Shown: one piece after another, positions 8,889 through 16,799 of the stretch
Position numbering within the stretch: position 1 is the stretch's first letter
Layout: each line of letters starts with the position of its first letter
NCBI GenBank assembly: GCA_963618065.1
Contig: CAVERH010000010.1
Span: 3,615-67,614, forward strand
Direction: 5' to 3'
From: Suilimivivens sp963618065
GTDB taxonomy: Bacteria; Bacillota; Clostridia; Lachnospirales; Lachnospiraceae
DNA: 64,000 nucleotides
Made by a program: the position numbers and the translations under genes
Notes under the pieces: model-generated
Seen by the model: only the letters and a program-made list of their open reading frames with translations
What the model was told of the DNA's origin: nothing
The model's database searches: none

Positions 8889-10982
8889 TTATGCTTCCTC
8901 ACTGCCCTCGGCAACCTTCGCTGCTCTGGCTGCCACTTCCTTCTCCTGTACATCGGAAGGACACTGCTCATAGCGCGAGAACTGATACTCAAATTCGCCT
9001 CTGCCGCCGGTCATGGAACGAAGATCGGTACAATATCCAAACAGCTCCATCATCGGAACATCGGCTTCGATCACCTGCCTGCCCTGTGCAGAAGGATTCA
9101 TGCCGAGCACTCTTCCTCTTCTCTTATTGAGATCCCCCATGATGTCACCGGTATAGCTGTCCGGAACGGTAACCTTTAAGGAAACAATCGGCTCAAGCAA
9201 TACCGGATGTGCTTCCATAAAGCCCTTCTTGAAGGCCTGGATCGTTGCCATCTTGAATGCCATTTCAGAGGAATCCACCGGATGATAGGAACCATCATAA
9301 AGAACGGCTTTCACACCGACAACCGGATAAGCGGCCAGAGGTCCCTTCAATACAGATTCCTGGATTCCCTTTTCCACTGCCGGGAAGTAGTTCTTCGGAA
9401 CGGCACCGCCTACAACCACCTGTTCAAATTCATACGGTTCTTCCAGATTGCCCGAAGGACTAAACCGCATCTTGACATGACCGTACTGTCCGTGTCCGCC
9501 GGACTGCTTCTTATACTTGTATTCTACGTCACTGGTTTTCTTGATTGTTTCACGGAATGCAACCTTCGGCTTGCTTAATTCGATCTCTACCTTATAATCA
9601 TTTAAAAGCTTGCTTGCAATGACTTCCAGATGCAGATCACCCATGCCGTAAAGCAGCATCTGCTTGTTTTCCGCATCATTGACATACTTCATCGTCAGAT
9701 CTTCATGCGAAATCTTCTGCAGCGCCTGTGATAATTTATCCACATCTGCCTTATTCTTCGGCTTATAACGCATATAAGTATATGGAACAGGCATCTCCCA
9801 TTTACCATATTTAATCGTGGTTGCTTTCGTAGAAAGGCTGTTTCCGGTACGGGCTGCCGTCAATTTTGCAAGTGCACCAATATCTCCGGCATGCAGTTCC
9901 TTTACCTCAATCGGCTTATTGCCCTGTAAAACATAAAGCTTGCCGACCTTCTCTTCAATATCACGATCCACATTATAGACCATGTCATCCGACTTCAACA
10001 CACCGGAATTTACTTTAATCAAGGAGTACTTACCAATGAACGGATCGACAATAGTCTTCCATATGTATGCCGATTTCGCCTTGGAGAAATCATAGTCTGC
10101 ATGATAAATATCGTTCGTCTTCATATTAATACCGGCAACCACACGGTTTTCCGGGCTCGGGAAATACTTAATGATGTCATCGAGCAGGGTATAAACGCCC
10201 TGACATAAAATGTTGGATCCCATGCTCATCGGAACGATGCTTCCGTCACAGACGTTCGTCCGTAATGCGGCACGGATCTCTGCCTCGGAGAAGGTCTCTC
10301 CACCAAAATAACGCTCCATCATTTCTTCACTGGTCTCGGCTACCGCCTCCATCAGCGTATCCCGGCAGATCTGTAAATTCGGCTTATTGTATTCGGGAAC
10401 CTCACATTCCACAACGTCCTTGCCCTGCCAGCGGTTACCGGTCTCGGTAATGACATTGACATAACCGACGAACTTCTCATTCTCACGGATCGGCAGATGG
10501 AACGGTGCCATCTTCTTGCCAAACATTGCGGTCATATCCTCTACCACCTGTCGGAAAGAAGCCTGATCCACATCCATGTTGCTGACATAGATCATGCGGG
10601 GCAGCTTATACTTCTCACACAGCTCCCATGCCTTCTGGGTTCCGACCTCCACGCCGGACTTGCCATTCACTACGATAATGACTGCGCCTGCTGCACTGAT
10701 CGCTTCCTCTACTTCCCCTGCGAAATCAAAAAAACCGGGTGTATCGAGAATATTGATCTTGTATCCTTCCCACTCAATGGGAATCACGGAAGTATTTATG
10801 GAAATCTTACGTTTGATTTCTTCTTTATCAAAATCACTCACGGTATTACCGTCATCGACTTTCCCCATCCGGGAGGTAATTCCGGACAGATATGCCATTG
10901 CTTCTGTCAAAGACGTTTTACCGCTTCCCCCATGTCCAATCAGAGCAACATTACGAATCTTATCTGTTGTGTAAATATTCAT
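8889..10982 (-). CDS. EF-G-like translational GTPase (FusA paralogue)
   Basis: Five-domain elongation-factor-G fold, 697 aa. P-loop GHGGSGKT is at residues 16-23 and G3 is DTPGFFDF. The G4 position that reads NKMD in canonical EF-G reads SNMD here, so the nucleotide-specificity motif is altered. Domains II to V follow, including the domain IV segment with GGHGQYGHV. The P-loop and G4 differ from true EF-G (AHIDAGKTT, NKMD), so this is the EF-G-like/FusA2 type rather than the housekeeping factor. Its exact role, for example in ribosome recycling or stress, cannot be read from sequence. It is monocistronic, with its own promoter and terminator. Confidence 0.9.
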   Translation of the reverse strand: MNIYTTDKIRNVALIGHGGSGKTSLTEAMAYLSGITSRMGKVDDGNTVSDFDKEEIKRKISINTSVIPIEWEGYKINILDTPGFFDFAGEVEEAISAAGAVIIVVNGKSGVEVGTQKAWELCEKYKLPRMIYVSNMDVDQASFRQVVEDMTAMFGKKMAPFHLPIRENEKFVGYVNVITETGNRWQGKDVVECEVPEYNKPNLQICRDTLMEAVAETSEEMMERYFGGETFSEAEIRAALRTNVCDGSIVPMSMGSNILCQGVYTLLDDIIKYFPSPENRVVAGINMKTNDIYHADYDFSKAKSAYIWKTIVDPFIGKYSLIKVNSGVLKSDDMVYNVDRDIEEKVGKLYVLQGNKPIEVKELHAGDIGALAKLTAARTGNSLSTKATTIKYGKWEMPVPYTYMRYKPKNKADVDKLSQALQKISHEDLTMKYVNDAENKQMLLYGMGDLHLEVIASKLLNDYKVEIELSKPKVAFRETIKKTSDVEYKYKKQSGGHGQYGHVKMRFSPSGNLEEPYEFEQVVVGGAVPKNYFPAVEKGIQESVLKGPLAAYPVVGVKAVLYDGSYHPVDSSEMAFKMATIQAFKKGFMEAHPVLLEPIVSLKVTVPDSYTGDIMGDLNKRRGRVLGMNPSAQGRQVIEADVPMMELFGYCTDLRSMTGGRGEFEYQFSRYEQCPSDVQEKEVAARAAKVAEGSEEA

Positions 10983-11017
10983 GTGTTTCCCTCCATTCTT
11001 TCAAATACCATGCACCT

Positions 11018-11046
11018 ATTTTACTAAATTTTCTGATAATATACAA
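11018..11046 (-). promoter_or_regulatory. Probable promoter of the EF-G-like gene
   Basis: Minus strand: -35 TTGTAT (11046-11041), 17-bp spacer, -10 TAAAAT (11023-11018), about 35 bases before the start codon. Confidence 0.6.
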
Positions 11047-11164
11047 GGGTTTTTGGTGAATTTTCCCACATATTCTTTATTATTTATGTTCTGCAAGATA
11101 AAATATGCATAATAGACATGGTGAATGGAGTTCTGAATCGTTCCTATAATTTCTAATTTCCATA

Positions 11165-11193
11165 TTGACTTATTTTTAAATCAGAATTAAAAT
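11165..11193 (+). promoter_or_regulatory. Probable promoter of aroF-tyrA
   Basis: Plus strand: -35 TTGACT (11165-11170), 17-bp spacer, -10 TAAAAT (11188-11193). The resulting leader of about 110 bases contains the short repeat cluster at 11196-11246. Confidence 0.65.
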
Positions 11194-11308
11194 TAGTACG
11201 TTGAAGTGTCATAGGCTAAAGCGTCGAAGCGTCGACGTGCTAAAGAGTTGATATTTCCCCAAATAAATGATATTACCTATATTATACAGGAAGAAAGGAA
11301 GTTATACC

Positions 11309-12325
11309 ATGATTGTTGTTATGAAACCCAATGCCTCCGAACAAAGCATCGGAGCTGTTACCAGATACATCGAAGAAAACGGACTGCATGTGCACCTTTC
11401 CAAAGGGGATCAGGTCACCATCATCGGTGTCGTTGGTGACAAGACCCGTCTTTCCACCGATAACCTGACGATTTTCGATGGCGTGGACCGCATTCTCCCG
11501 GTAACCGAAAGCTATAAATTAAGCAACATTAAATTCCATCCGGAGCCCAGTGTGGTGAAGGTCGGCAATACCTCCTTCGGTCCCGGCCGCCTTACCGTTA
11601 TCGCCGGTCCCTGTGCCGTGGAAAGCAATGACCAGCTTATGAAGATCGCCGTTGCCGTGAAAAAAGCCGGAGCCAGCGTTCTTCGTGGCGGTGCTTACAA
11701 GCCGCGTACCTCGCCCTACTCTTTCCAGGGGCTTGAAGAGGACGGACTGAAATACATGCAGGAGGCAGGCCAGGCAACCGGTCTTGCTACCGTATGTGAA
11801 GTCGTAAGCCAGGAAGCCATCGAGGCTGCGGTTAAATATGTCGATATGATCCAGATAGGTGCCCGGAACATGCAGAACTTCATTCTGTTAAAAGAAGCCG
11901 GTCAGTCCGGTCTTCCGGTTTTATTAAAAAGAGGCTTATGCGCCACCATCGATGAATGGCTGAACGCTGCCGAATACATTATGGATGTCGGCAACCCGAA
12001 TGTCGTTTTGTGTGAGCGCGGTATCCGTACTTACGAAACCGCTACCCGGAATACGCTTGACTTAAGTGCCATTCCCGTATTAAGATCCAAGACACACCTT
12101 CCGGTCATTGTGGATCCTTCCCATGCCACCGGAGCGTATGCTTATGTTCCACCTATGGCGAAGGCTGCTGTCGCAAGTGGTGCTGACGGACTGATCATTG
12201 AAGTGCATAACGATCCGGCTCACGCCCTCTCCGACGGTCCGCAGTCTCTGACCTTTGAACATTTCGATACCTTAATGACAGAGCTTAAGCCTTTCGCTTC
12301 TCTTATGAACAGGAGTTTAACATGA
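11309..12325 (+). CDS. aroF: 3-deoxy-7-phosphoheptulonate (DAHP) synthase, AroF type I-beta
   Basis: First enzyme of the shikimate pathway; condenses phosphoenolpyruvate with erythrose-4-phosphate. The frame opens at 11267, but MIVVMKPNA at 11309 has a purine-rich ribosome site (GGAAGAAAGGAAG) and gives 338 aa, the normal length. An N-terminal ferredoxin-like (ACT-like) regulatory domain of about 70 residues precedes the TIM barrel with IAGPCAVES and GGAYKPRTSPYSFQG. By family knowledge such enzymes are inhibited by tyrosine or phenylalanine through the N-domain. The stop overlaps the tyrA start (ATGA), so translation is coupled. Confidence 0.95.
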   Translation: MIVVMKPNASEQSIGAVTRYIEENGLHVHLSKGDQVTIIGVVGDKTRLSTDNLTIFDGVDRILPVTESYKLSNIKFHPEPSVVKVGNTSFGPGRLTVIAGPCAVESNDQLMKIAVAVKKAGASVLRGGAYKPRTSPYSFQGLEEDGLKYMQEAGQATGLATVCEVVSQEAIEAAVKYVDMIQIGARNMQNFILLKEAGQSGLPVLLKRGLCATIDEWLNAAEYIMDVGNPNVVLCERGIRTYETATRNTLDLSAIPVLRSKTHLPVIVDPSHATGAYAYVPPMAKAAVASGADGLIIEVHNDPAHALSDGPQSLTFEHFDTLMTELKPFASLMNRSLT

Positions 12326-13431
12326 TCACAAATACCGATTTTCAGACCTTTGGTTTTATCGGACTCGGACTGATCGGCGGTTCCATTGCCCGCGCCATCC
12401 GTGAAAAGTTCCCGGCAAGCCGGATCCTTGTTTTTGATGCCGATCCCAATACCATGAAGCTTGCCTTAACAAGCGGGGTTGCATCCGAAACCACCGGTTC
12501 CGTTAATGAAGCCTTTGCACAATGTGACTGTGTCTTTCTATGTGCACCGGTTTCCGATAATGCCCATAATTTATCCTTATTAAAAGAATTTACTCCCGAT
12601 ACCTGTTTAATTACCGATGTGGGCAGTGTCAAAACGCACATCCATAAACAGGTGGAGGAACTGCAGTTAGAGGATCGTTTCATCGGCGGCCACCCTATGG
12701 CAGGCAGTGAGCGTGTCGGATTTATCAATTCCAAATCCCTGCTCCTGCAGAACGCTTACTATATTCTGACTCCCTGCAGCGGGGTTCCGGAGACAGCCGT
12801 ATCGGCTTTCCGCGATCTCATTGAATCCATCGGTTCCGTACCGCTCCTGATGGATTACCGAAAGCACGATTTCATCACCGGTGCGGTAAGCCACCTTCCG
12901 CATGTGGTCTCCGCTTCTTTGGTAAATCTCATCAAGGCAGAGGATACCCCGGATGAACTGATGAAAACCATTGCAGCCGGAGGCTTTAAGGACATTACCC
13001 GGATTTCCTCCTCTTCTCCTGTGATGTGGCAGCAGATCTGTCTGACAAACAAGGAGAATATTTCGATCCTGCTGGAGCATTATATTAAAGCCCTCCAGAA
13101 TGCCAAAAAGCTGATCGATGATTCTACGGAGCAGGAAATCTTCGACTTCTTTAAAGAAGCGCGTGATTATCGGGATTCCTTCGTCAACACTTCGAGTGGT
13201 CCGATCAAGAAGACCTACGCGATCCATGTGGAAATTGCCGATCAGCCCGGTGCCCTTGCGTCCGTTGCCATGCTGCTTGCCGAAAATTCTATCAGCATTA
13301 AAAATATCGGCATTACCCATAACCGGGAGCGTACCGATGGTGCTCTCCGCATCGAGGTTTATCAGGAGGAAAGCCTGAAACAGGCAGAGGAACTGTTGCA
13401 GGAAAATGGATATCTCACCCATCTTCCCTAA
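12322..13431 (+). CDS. tyrA: Prephenate dehydrogenase with ACT domain
   Basis: NAD(P)-dependent oxidative decarboxylation of prephenate to 4-hydroxyphenylpyruvate in tyrosine synthesis. The protein is 369 aa with an N-terminal Rossmann motif GLGLIGGSIA, the central helical dimerisation domain with GGHPMAGSE and a conserved SHLPH stretch, and a C-terminal ACT domain from about residue 297 (HVEIADQPGALASVAMLL) expected to bind tyrosine. It overlaps aroF by four bases. Its 3' end overlaps the convergent VanZ-like gene by 17 bp. Confidence 0.95.
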   Translation: MITNTDFQTFGFIGLGLIGGSIARAIREKFPASRILVFDADPNTMKLALTSGVASETTGSVNEAFAQCDCVFLCAPVSDNAHNLSLLKEFTPDTCLITDVGSVKTHIHKQVEELQLEDRFIGGHPMAGSERVGFINSKSLLLQNAYYILTPCSGVPETAVSAFRDLIESIGSVPLLMDYRKHDFITGAVSHLPHVVSASLVNLIKAEDTPDELMKTIAAGGFKDITRISSSSPVMWQQICLTNKENISILLEHYIKALQNAKKLIDDSTEQEIFDFFKEARDYRDSFVNTSSGPIKKTYAIHVEIADQPGALASVAMLLAENSISIKNIGITHNRERTDGALRIEVYQEESLKQAEELLQENGYLTHLP

Positions 13432-13915
13432 AAGAAAAAAAGAATACCATTCCAAGGATCACCATACCGGTAATTCCACCCGCACAGTCAATCAGAACAT
13501 CCTTCACTGCCGCATACCGACCCGGCACAAAATACTGATGAATTTCATCTAAGGATGCCGACAGCAACAGCTGCATCCCGATCAGAATTCTTCCGCTCCA
13601 GACCTTTCCCTTCCACCACAGCAAAACCAGACTGTAGGAAAGCAGACCCACGCAAAAATATTCAGAAAAATGTGCCACCTTCCGCACAATCTTCTCCAGC
13701 TCCAGTGGGAAGAGCTCTACGGCAGCCTCTGTCGTTGGTGTTCCTGTTCCGTCACTGTTCTGGAAAAAGCCCCAGATTTTCAATAGAAACTCCGTCACTG
13801 CCGAGCTTTTCACAGAGGAATCCTCTGCCACATCGGACGACAGCAGAAAAATCATCACGTACAAAAGCACCAGCAGACAGACAGCCGCTACCGTATAAAT
13901 TCTTTTCTTTCTCAT
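13415..13915 (-). CDS. VanZ-like family membrane protein
   Basis: 166 aa with about four hydrophobic segments: N-terminal TM (AVCLLVLLYVMIFLLSS), two central (FSEYFCVGLLSYSLVLLWW and GRILIGMQLLLSASLDEIHQ) and one C-terminal. The family motif is the DEIHQYFVPGR stretch. VanZ proteins confer low-level teicoplanin tolerance in one transposon, but most chromosomal homologues have no known function. The ATG overlaps the PilZ gene stop (ATGA), so it is the last gene of the queA-PilZ-VanZ run. Its 3' end overlaps tyrA, which is transcribed toward it. Confidence 0.85.
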   Translation of the reverse strand: MRKKRIYTVAAVCLLVLLYVMIFLLSSDVAEDSSVKSSAVTEFLLKIWGFFQNSDGTGTPTTEAAVELFPLELEKIVRKVAHFSEYFCVGLLSYSLVLLWWKGKVWSGRILIGMQLLLSASLDEIHQYFVPGRYAAVKDVLIDCAGGITGMVILGMVFFFSFREDG

Positions 13916-14256
13916 CCTTTACCCTGAGTCAGATTATTAACGGTATCATATACCTCAATTCGGGATGCTTCCATCTCCGGCATACCGACAAAAATAGCTC
14001 CATAAACAAATCCATCTGCCACCTTTTCAATACGGACGATTTCAAGAAAGGCATGAAGTACTTCCTGTGTCCAGATACGAAGATGAGACTCATAAACAGC
14101 TCCGATCTCCAGTGGTTTGGAACAGGAAAATCCCACTCCGGACTTGGACACATCGAGAATGTCAATCTCTACTGGATCCTGTGTATCATGATCCAGTCTC
14201 TTAATTAGTAAAGTCGATGTCAATTTAATTCGGTTATTTCTTCTTCTTTCTTCCAT
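13912..14256 (-). CDS. PilZ-domain protein, candidate c-di-GMP receptor
   Basis: 114 aa, essentially one PilZ domain. Both signature parts of the c-di-GMP pocket are present: an N-terminal Arg-rich stretch (EERRRNNR) and DVSKSGVGF, matching the (D/N)xSxxG motif. It has no attached effector domain, so the output partner is unknown. GGAGGG precedes the ATG by six bases. It lies 28 bp after queA and is coupled to the VanZ-like gene. A GGDEF protein and an EAL protein are encoded elsewhere in the window. Confidence 0.88.
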   Translation of the reverse strand: MEERRRNNRIKLTSTLLIKRLDHDTQDPVEIDILDVSKSGVGFSCSKPLEIGAVYESHLRIWTQEVLHAFLEIVRIEKVADGFVYGAIFVGMPEMEASRIEVYDTVNNLTQGKG

Positions 14257-14284
14257 TGTAAACCCTCCATTAGAACTATCTTAC

Positions 14285-15334
14285 TCATAAATCCTGTTTT
14301 TGTAAAGCATCCGTAAAGAAACAGGCATCCCCGAAAGAGAAAAAACGATATCTTTCGCGTACTGCTTCTTCATAAGCGGCAAGAACATGTTCCCGTCCTG
14401 CCAATGCACTTACCAGCATCACCAGTGTTGACTCCGGCAGATGGAAATTCGTAATCAGGCAGTCTAAAGCCTTAAACCGGTATCCCGGATAAATAAAGAT
14501 CTCCGTATTGCCACAGCATTCCTCCAGCCTTCCGTTTTCATCTGCGGCGCTTTCAATCGTCCGGCAGCTTGTTGTTCCAACACAGATCACACGTCCGCCG
14601 TTTTCCTTCGTCTGATTGATGAGATCTGCGGCCTCCTGTGTTACCTGATAATATTCTGAATGCATATGATGCTCTAACACATCATCCACCTTTACCGGGC
14701 GGAAGGTTCCAAGGCCCACATGAAGCGTCACATACGCAAGCTTCACGCCCTTCTGCTCAATCTGCTGCAGCAGTTCCTTCGTAAAATGAAGTCCTGCGGT
14801 CGGCGCTGCGGCAGATCCGTCAAACTTCGCATACACGGTCTGGTAACGGTTCTTGTCCTTTAGCTTATGGGTAATGTAAGGAGGAAGCGGCATCTCGCCC
14901 AACGAATCCAGAACCTCTTCCCAGATTCCTTCATAATAAAATTTCACAAGGCGGTTGCCCTCTTCAACGACATCCAGTACCTCTGCCCTCAGTCTTCCAT
15001 CGCCAAAGACCACCCTGGCACCGGGACGCATCTTCTTACCCGGCTTCACAAGGGTTTCCCACACATCGCCTTCTCTCCGTTTCAATAAAAGAATCTCTAC
15101 CGAAGCTCCGGTATCTTCCTTGGTTCCCATGAGACGTGCCGGTAATACTTTCGTATTGTTTAATACAAGGCAGTCTCCCGGTTTCAGATGATCAATAATA
15201 TTCCGGAAAATTTCATGCTTCCATTCCCCGGTTTGCTTATCAACCATCAGCAATCGTGAGGAGGAGCGATCCTCCAGCGGATCCTGGGCAATCAGCTCCT
15301 CCGGTAACTCAAAATTAAAATCCGATGTCTTCAT
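14285..15334 (-). CDS. queA: S-adenosylmethionine:tRNA ribosyltransferase-isomerase QueA
   Basis: Adds the ribosyl part of SAM to preQ1-modified tRNA to form epoxyqueuosine at position 34. The protein is 349 aa, full length. Conserved stretches include FNFELPEELIAQDPLEDRSSSRLL at the N-terminus, AAPTAGLHFT in the middle and YPGYRFKALDCLITNFHLPEST toward the C-terminus. The start ATG overlaps the stop of the upstream peptidase gene by one base (TAATG). No tgt or queG lies next to it here. Confidence 0.96.
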   Translation of the reverse strand: MKTSDFNFELPEELIAQDPLEDRSSSRLLMVDKQTGEWKHEIFRNIIDHLKPGDCLVLNNTKVLPARLMGTKEDTGASVEILLLKRREGDVWETLVKPGKKMRPGARVVFGDGRLRAEVLDVVEEGNRLVKFYYEGIWEEVLDSLGEMPLPPYITHKLKDKNRYQTVYAKFDGSAAAPTAGLHFTKELLQQIEQKGVKLAYVTLHVGLGTFRPVKVDDVLEHHMHSEYYQVTQEAADLINQTKENGGRVICVGTTSCRTIESAADENGRLEECCGNTEIFIYPGYRFKALDCLITNFHLPESTLVMLVSALAGREHVLAAYEEAVRERYRFFSFGDACFFTDALQKQDL

Positions 15335-16752
15335 TAGATGGTTGCTCCCTTTAAGAATGCCACATAACCACGCTTTGCCTCATACACATCGGCCTTGCTC
15401 ACAGCTTCCCAGGGCGCATGCATATTTAATACCGCCACACCGCTGTCGATAACATTCATGCCATATAAAGCAAGAATATAGGCAATCGTACCGCCGCCTC
15501 CAAGATCTACACGGCCAAGCTCTGCGGTCTGAAAATGAATCTTTTCCTTTTCAAAGATGCTGCGGATATGTGCCAGATATTCTGCGTTAGCATCGTTGGA
15601 GCCGGACTTTCCTCTGGCTCCGGTAAATTTATTAAATACCATACCGCCGCCAAGATAAGCCACATTTTTCTTATCAAAGCTTGCTGCATAGGTCGGATCA
15701 AATGCACTGCTGACATCCGAAGAAAGCATGCAGGAGGACGCTAAACATCTGCGTACATTCAGTTCGGAATACTCACCTAAGAGGTTCAGTACCTCAGCCA
15801 CCATATTTTCAAAGAAATGGGACTGCATACCGGTTGCACCGACGCTTCCGATTTCTTCTTTATCTACCAACAGACAGCAGGCGGTTCTTTCCACACTCTT
15901 CATTTCAAGCATTGCCTTTAAGGAAGTGAATGCACAGACTCTGTCATCCTGTCCGTAGCTTAAAATCATGCTGCGGTCAAATCCTGCTTCTCTTGCTTTT
16001 CCGGCAGGAACCACTTCAAGCTCTGCGGAAATGAAGTCCTCCTCGTCCATGTCATAGTTCTCTTTAAGGATATTGAGAATGCCCTTCTTTACGGCATCCT
16101 TGCCTGCCGATTCGCCCTTCTTCTCCTTCTCTTCCTTGGAGAACGCAAGCGGCTTATTGCCAACGATAATATCCAGTGCTTCTCCTTCGATCACCTTAGC
16201 CGCTTTCTTTTCCAGCTGTTCCTGTGCCAGATGAATGAGCAGGTCCGAGATAAAGAATACCGGATCATCTTCATTTTCACCGATATTCAGTTCAATCGTC
16301 GTTCCGTCCTTCTTCACAACCACCCCATGAATGGCAAGTGGAATCGTTACCCACTGATACTTCTTCACGCCGCCATAATAATGGGTGTCAAGATAAGCAA
16401 AACCACCATCTTCATATAACGGATTCTGTTTAATATCCAGACGAGGAGAATCAATGTGTGCACCGAGAATGTTCATTCCCTCCTCTATCTTCTTCTCACC
16501 GATATGGAATAATGCAACGGACTTGTTCATCCATACGGAATAAACCCTGTCACCTTTTTTGAGCCTGCCGCCCTTTTTGATGACATCCTGCAATTCCCTG
16601 TATCCGGCTTCTTCTGCCATATTTACAATATAGTCCACGCACTCCCTTTCCGTTTTGCATTCGGAAAGGAATTCGCGATATTCTTCATTCAATGCTTCCA
16701 GTTCTTTTAACTGCTTTGTACTATAGGTTTCCCAGACATTTTTCTGTTCCAT
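15334..16752 (-). CDS. M18-family aspartyl aminopeptidase
   Basis: Zinc aminopeptidase removing N-terminal acidic residues from peptides; predicted cytoplasmic. The protein is 472 aa. Metal-binding segments are visible: GAHIDSPRLDIK near residue 97, DKEEIGSVGATG, and the C-terminal LGGGGTIAYILALYGM followed by LNMHAPWEAVSKAD. Start is ATG after CGGAGG. It lies 47 bp from pheT with no terminator between, so it may be read through from the pheST transcript, and it is coupled to queA. Confidence 0.93.
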   Translation of the reverse strand: MEQKNVWETYSTKQLKELEALNEEYREFLSECKTERECVDYIVNMAEEAGYRELQDVIKKGGRLKKGDRVYSVWMNKSVALFHIGEKKIEEGMNILGAHIDSPRLDIKQNPLYEDGGFAYLDTHYYGGVKKYQWVTIPLAIHGVVVKKDGTTIELNIGENEDDPVFFISDLLIHLAQEQLEKKAAKVIEGEALDIIVGNKPLAFSKEEKEKKGESAGKDAVKKGILNILKENYDMDEEDFISAELEVVPAGKAREAGFDRSMILSYGQDDRVCAFTSLKAMLEMKSVERTACCLLVDKEEIGSVGATGMQSHFFENMVAEVLNLLGEYSELNVRRCLASSCMLSSDVSSAFDPTYAASFDKKNVAYLGGGMVFNKFTGARGKSGSNDANAEYLAHIRSIFEKEKIHFQTAELGRVDLGGGGTIAYILALYGMNVIDSGVAVLNMHAPWEAVSKADVYEAKRGYVAFLKGATI

Positions 16753-16799
16753 GATCTACCTCCGGTTTCTTAGTATTAATATTGCCCAAATAGGAACGG

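Larger units (their letters stand above)
10983..11308. other. Divergent intergenic region EF-G-like / aroF
   Basis: AT-rich 326-bp region with one promoter on each strand. The aroF side also carries a GC-richer patch at 11196-11246 built of short imperfect repeats (GTTGAAGTGTC, GCTAAAG twice, GCGTCGA twice). No additional gene is visible. Confidence 0.7.

Noticed and set aside
12667..13455. 262-aa minus-strand open frame opposite tyrA
   Set aside because: Shadow of the tyrA coding frame; no family features.
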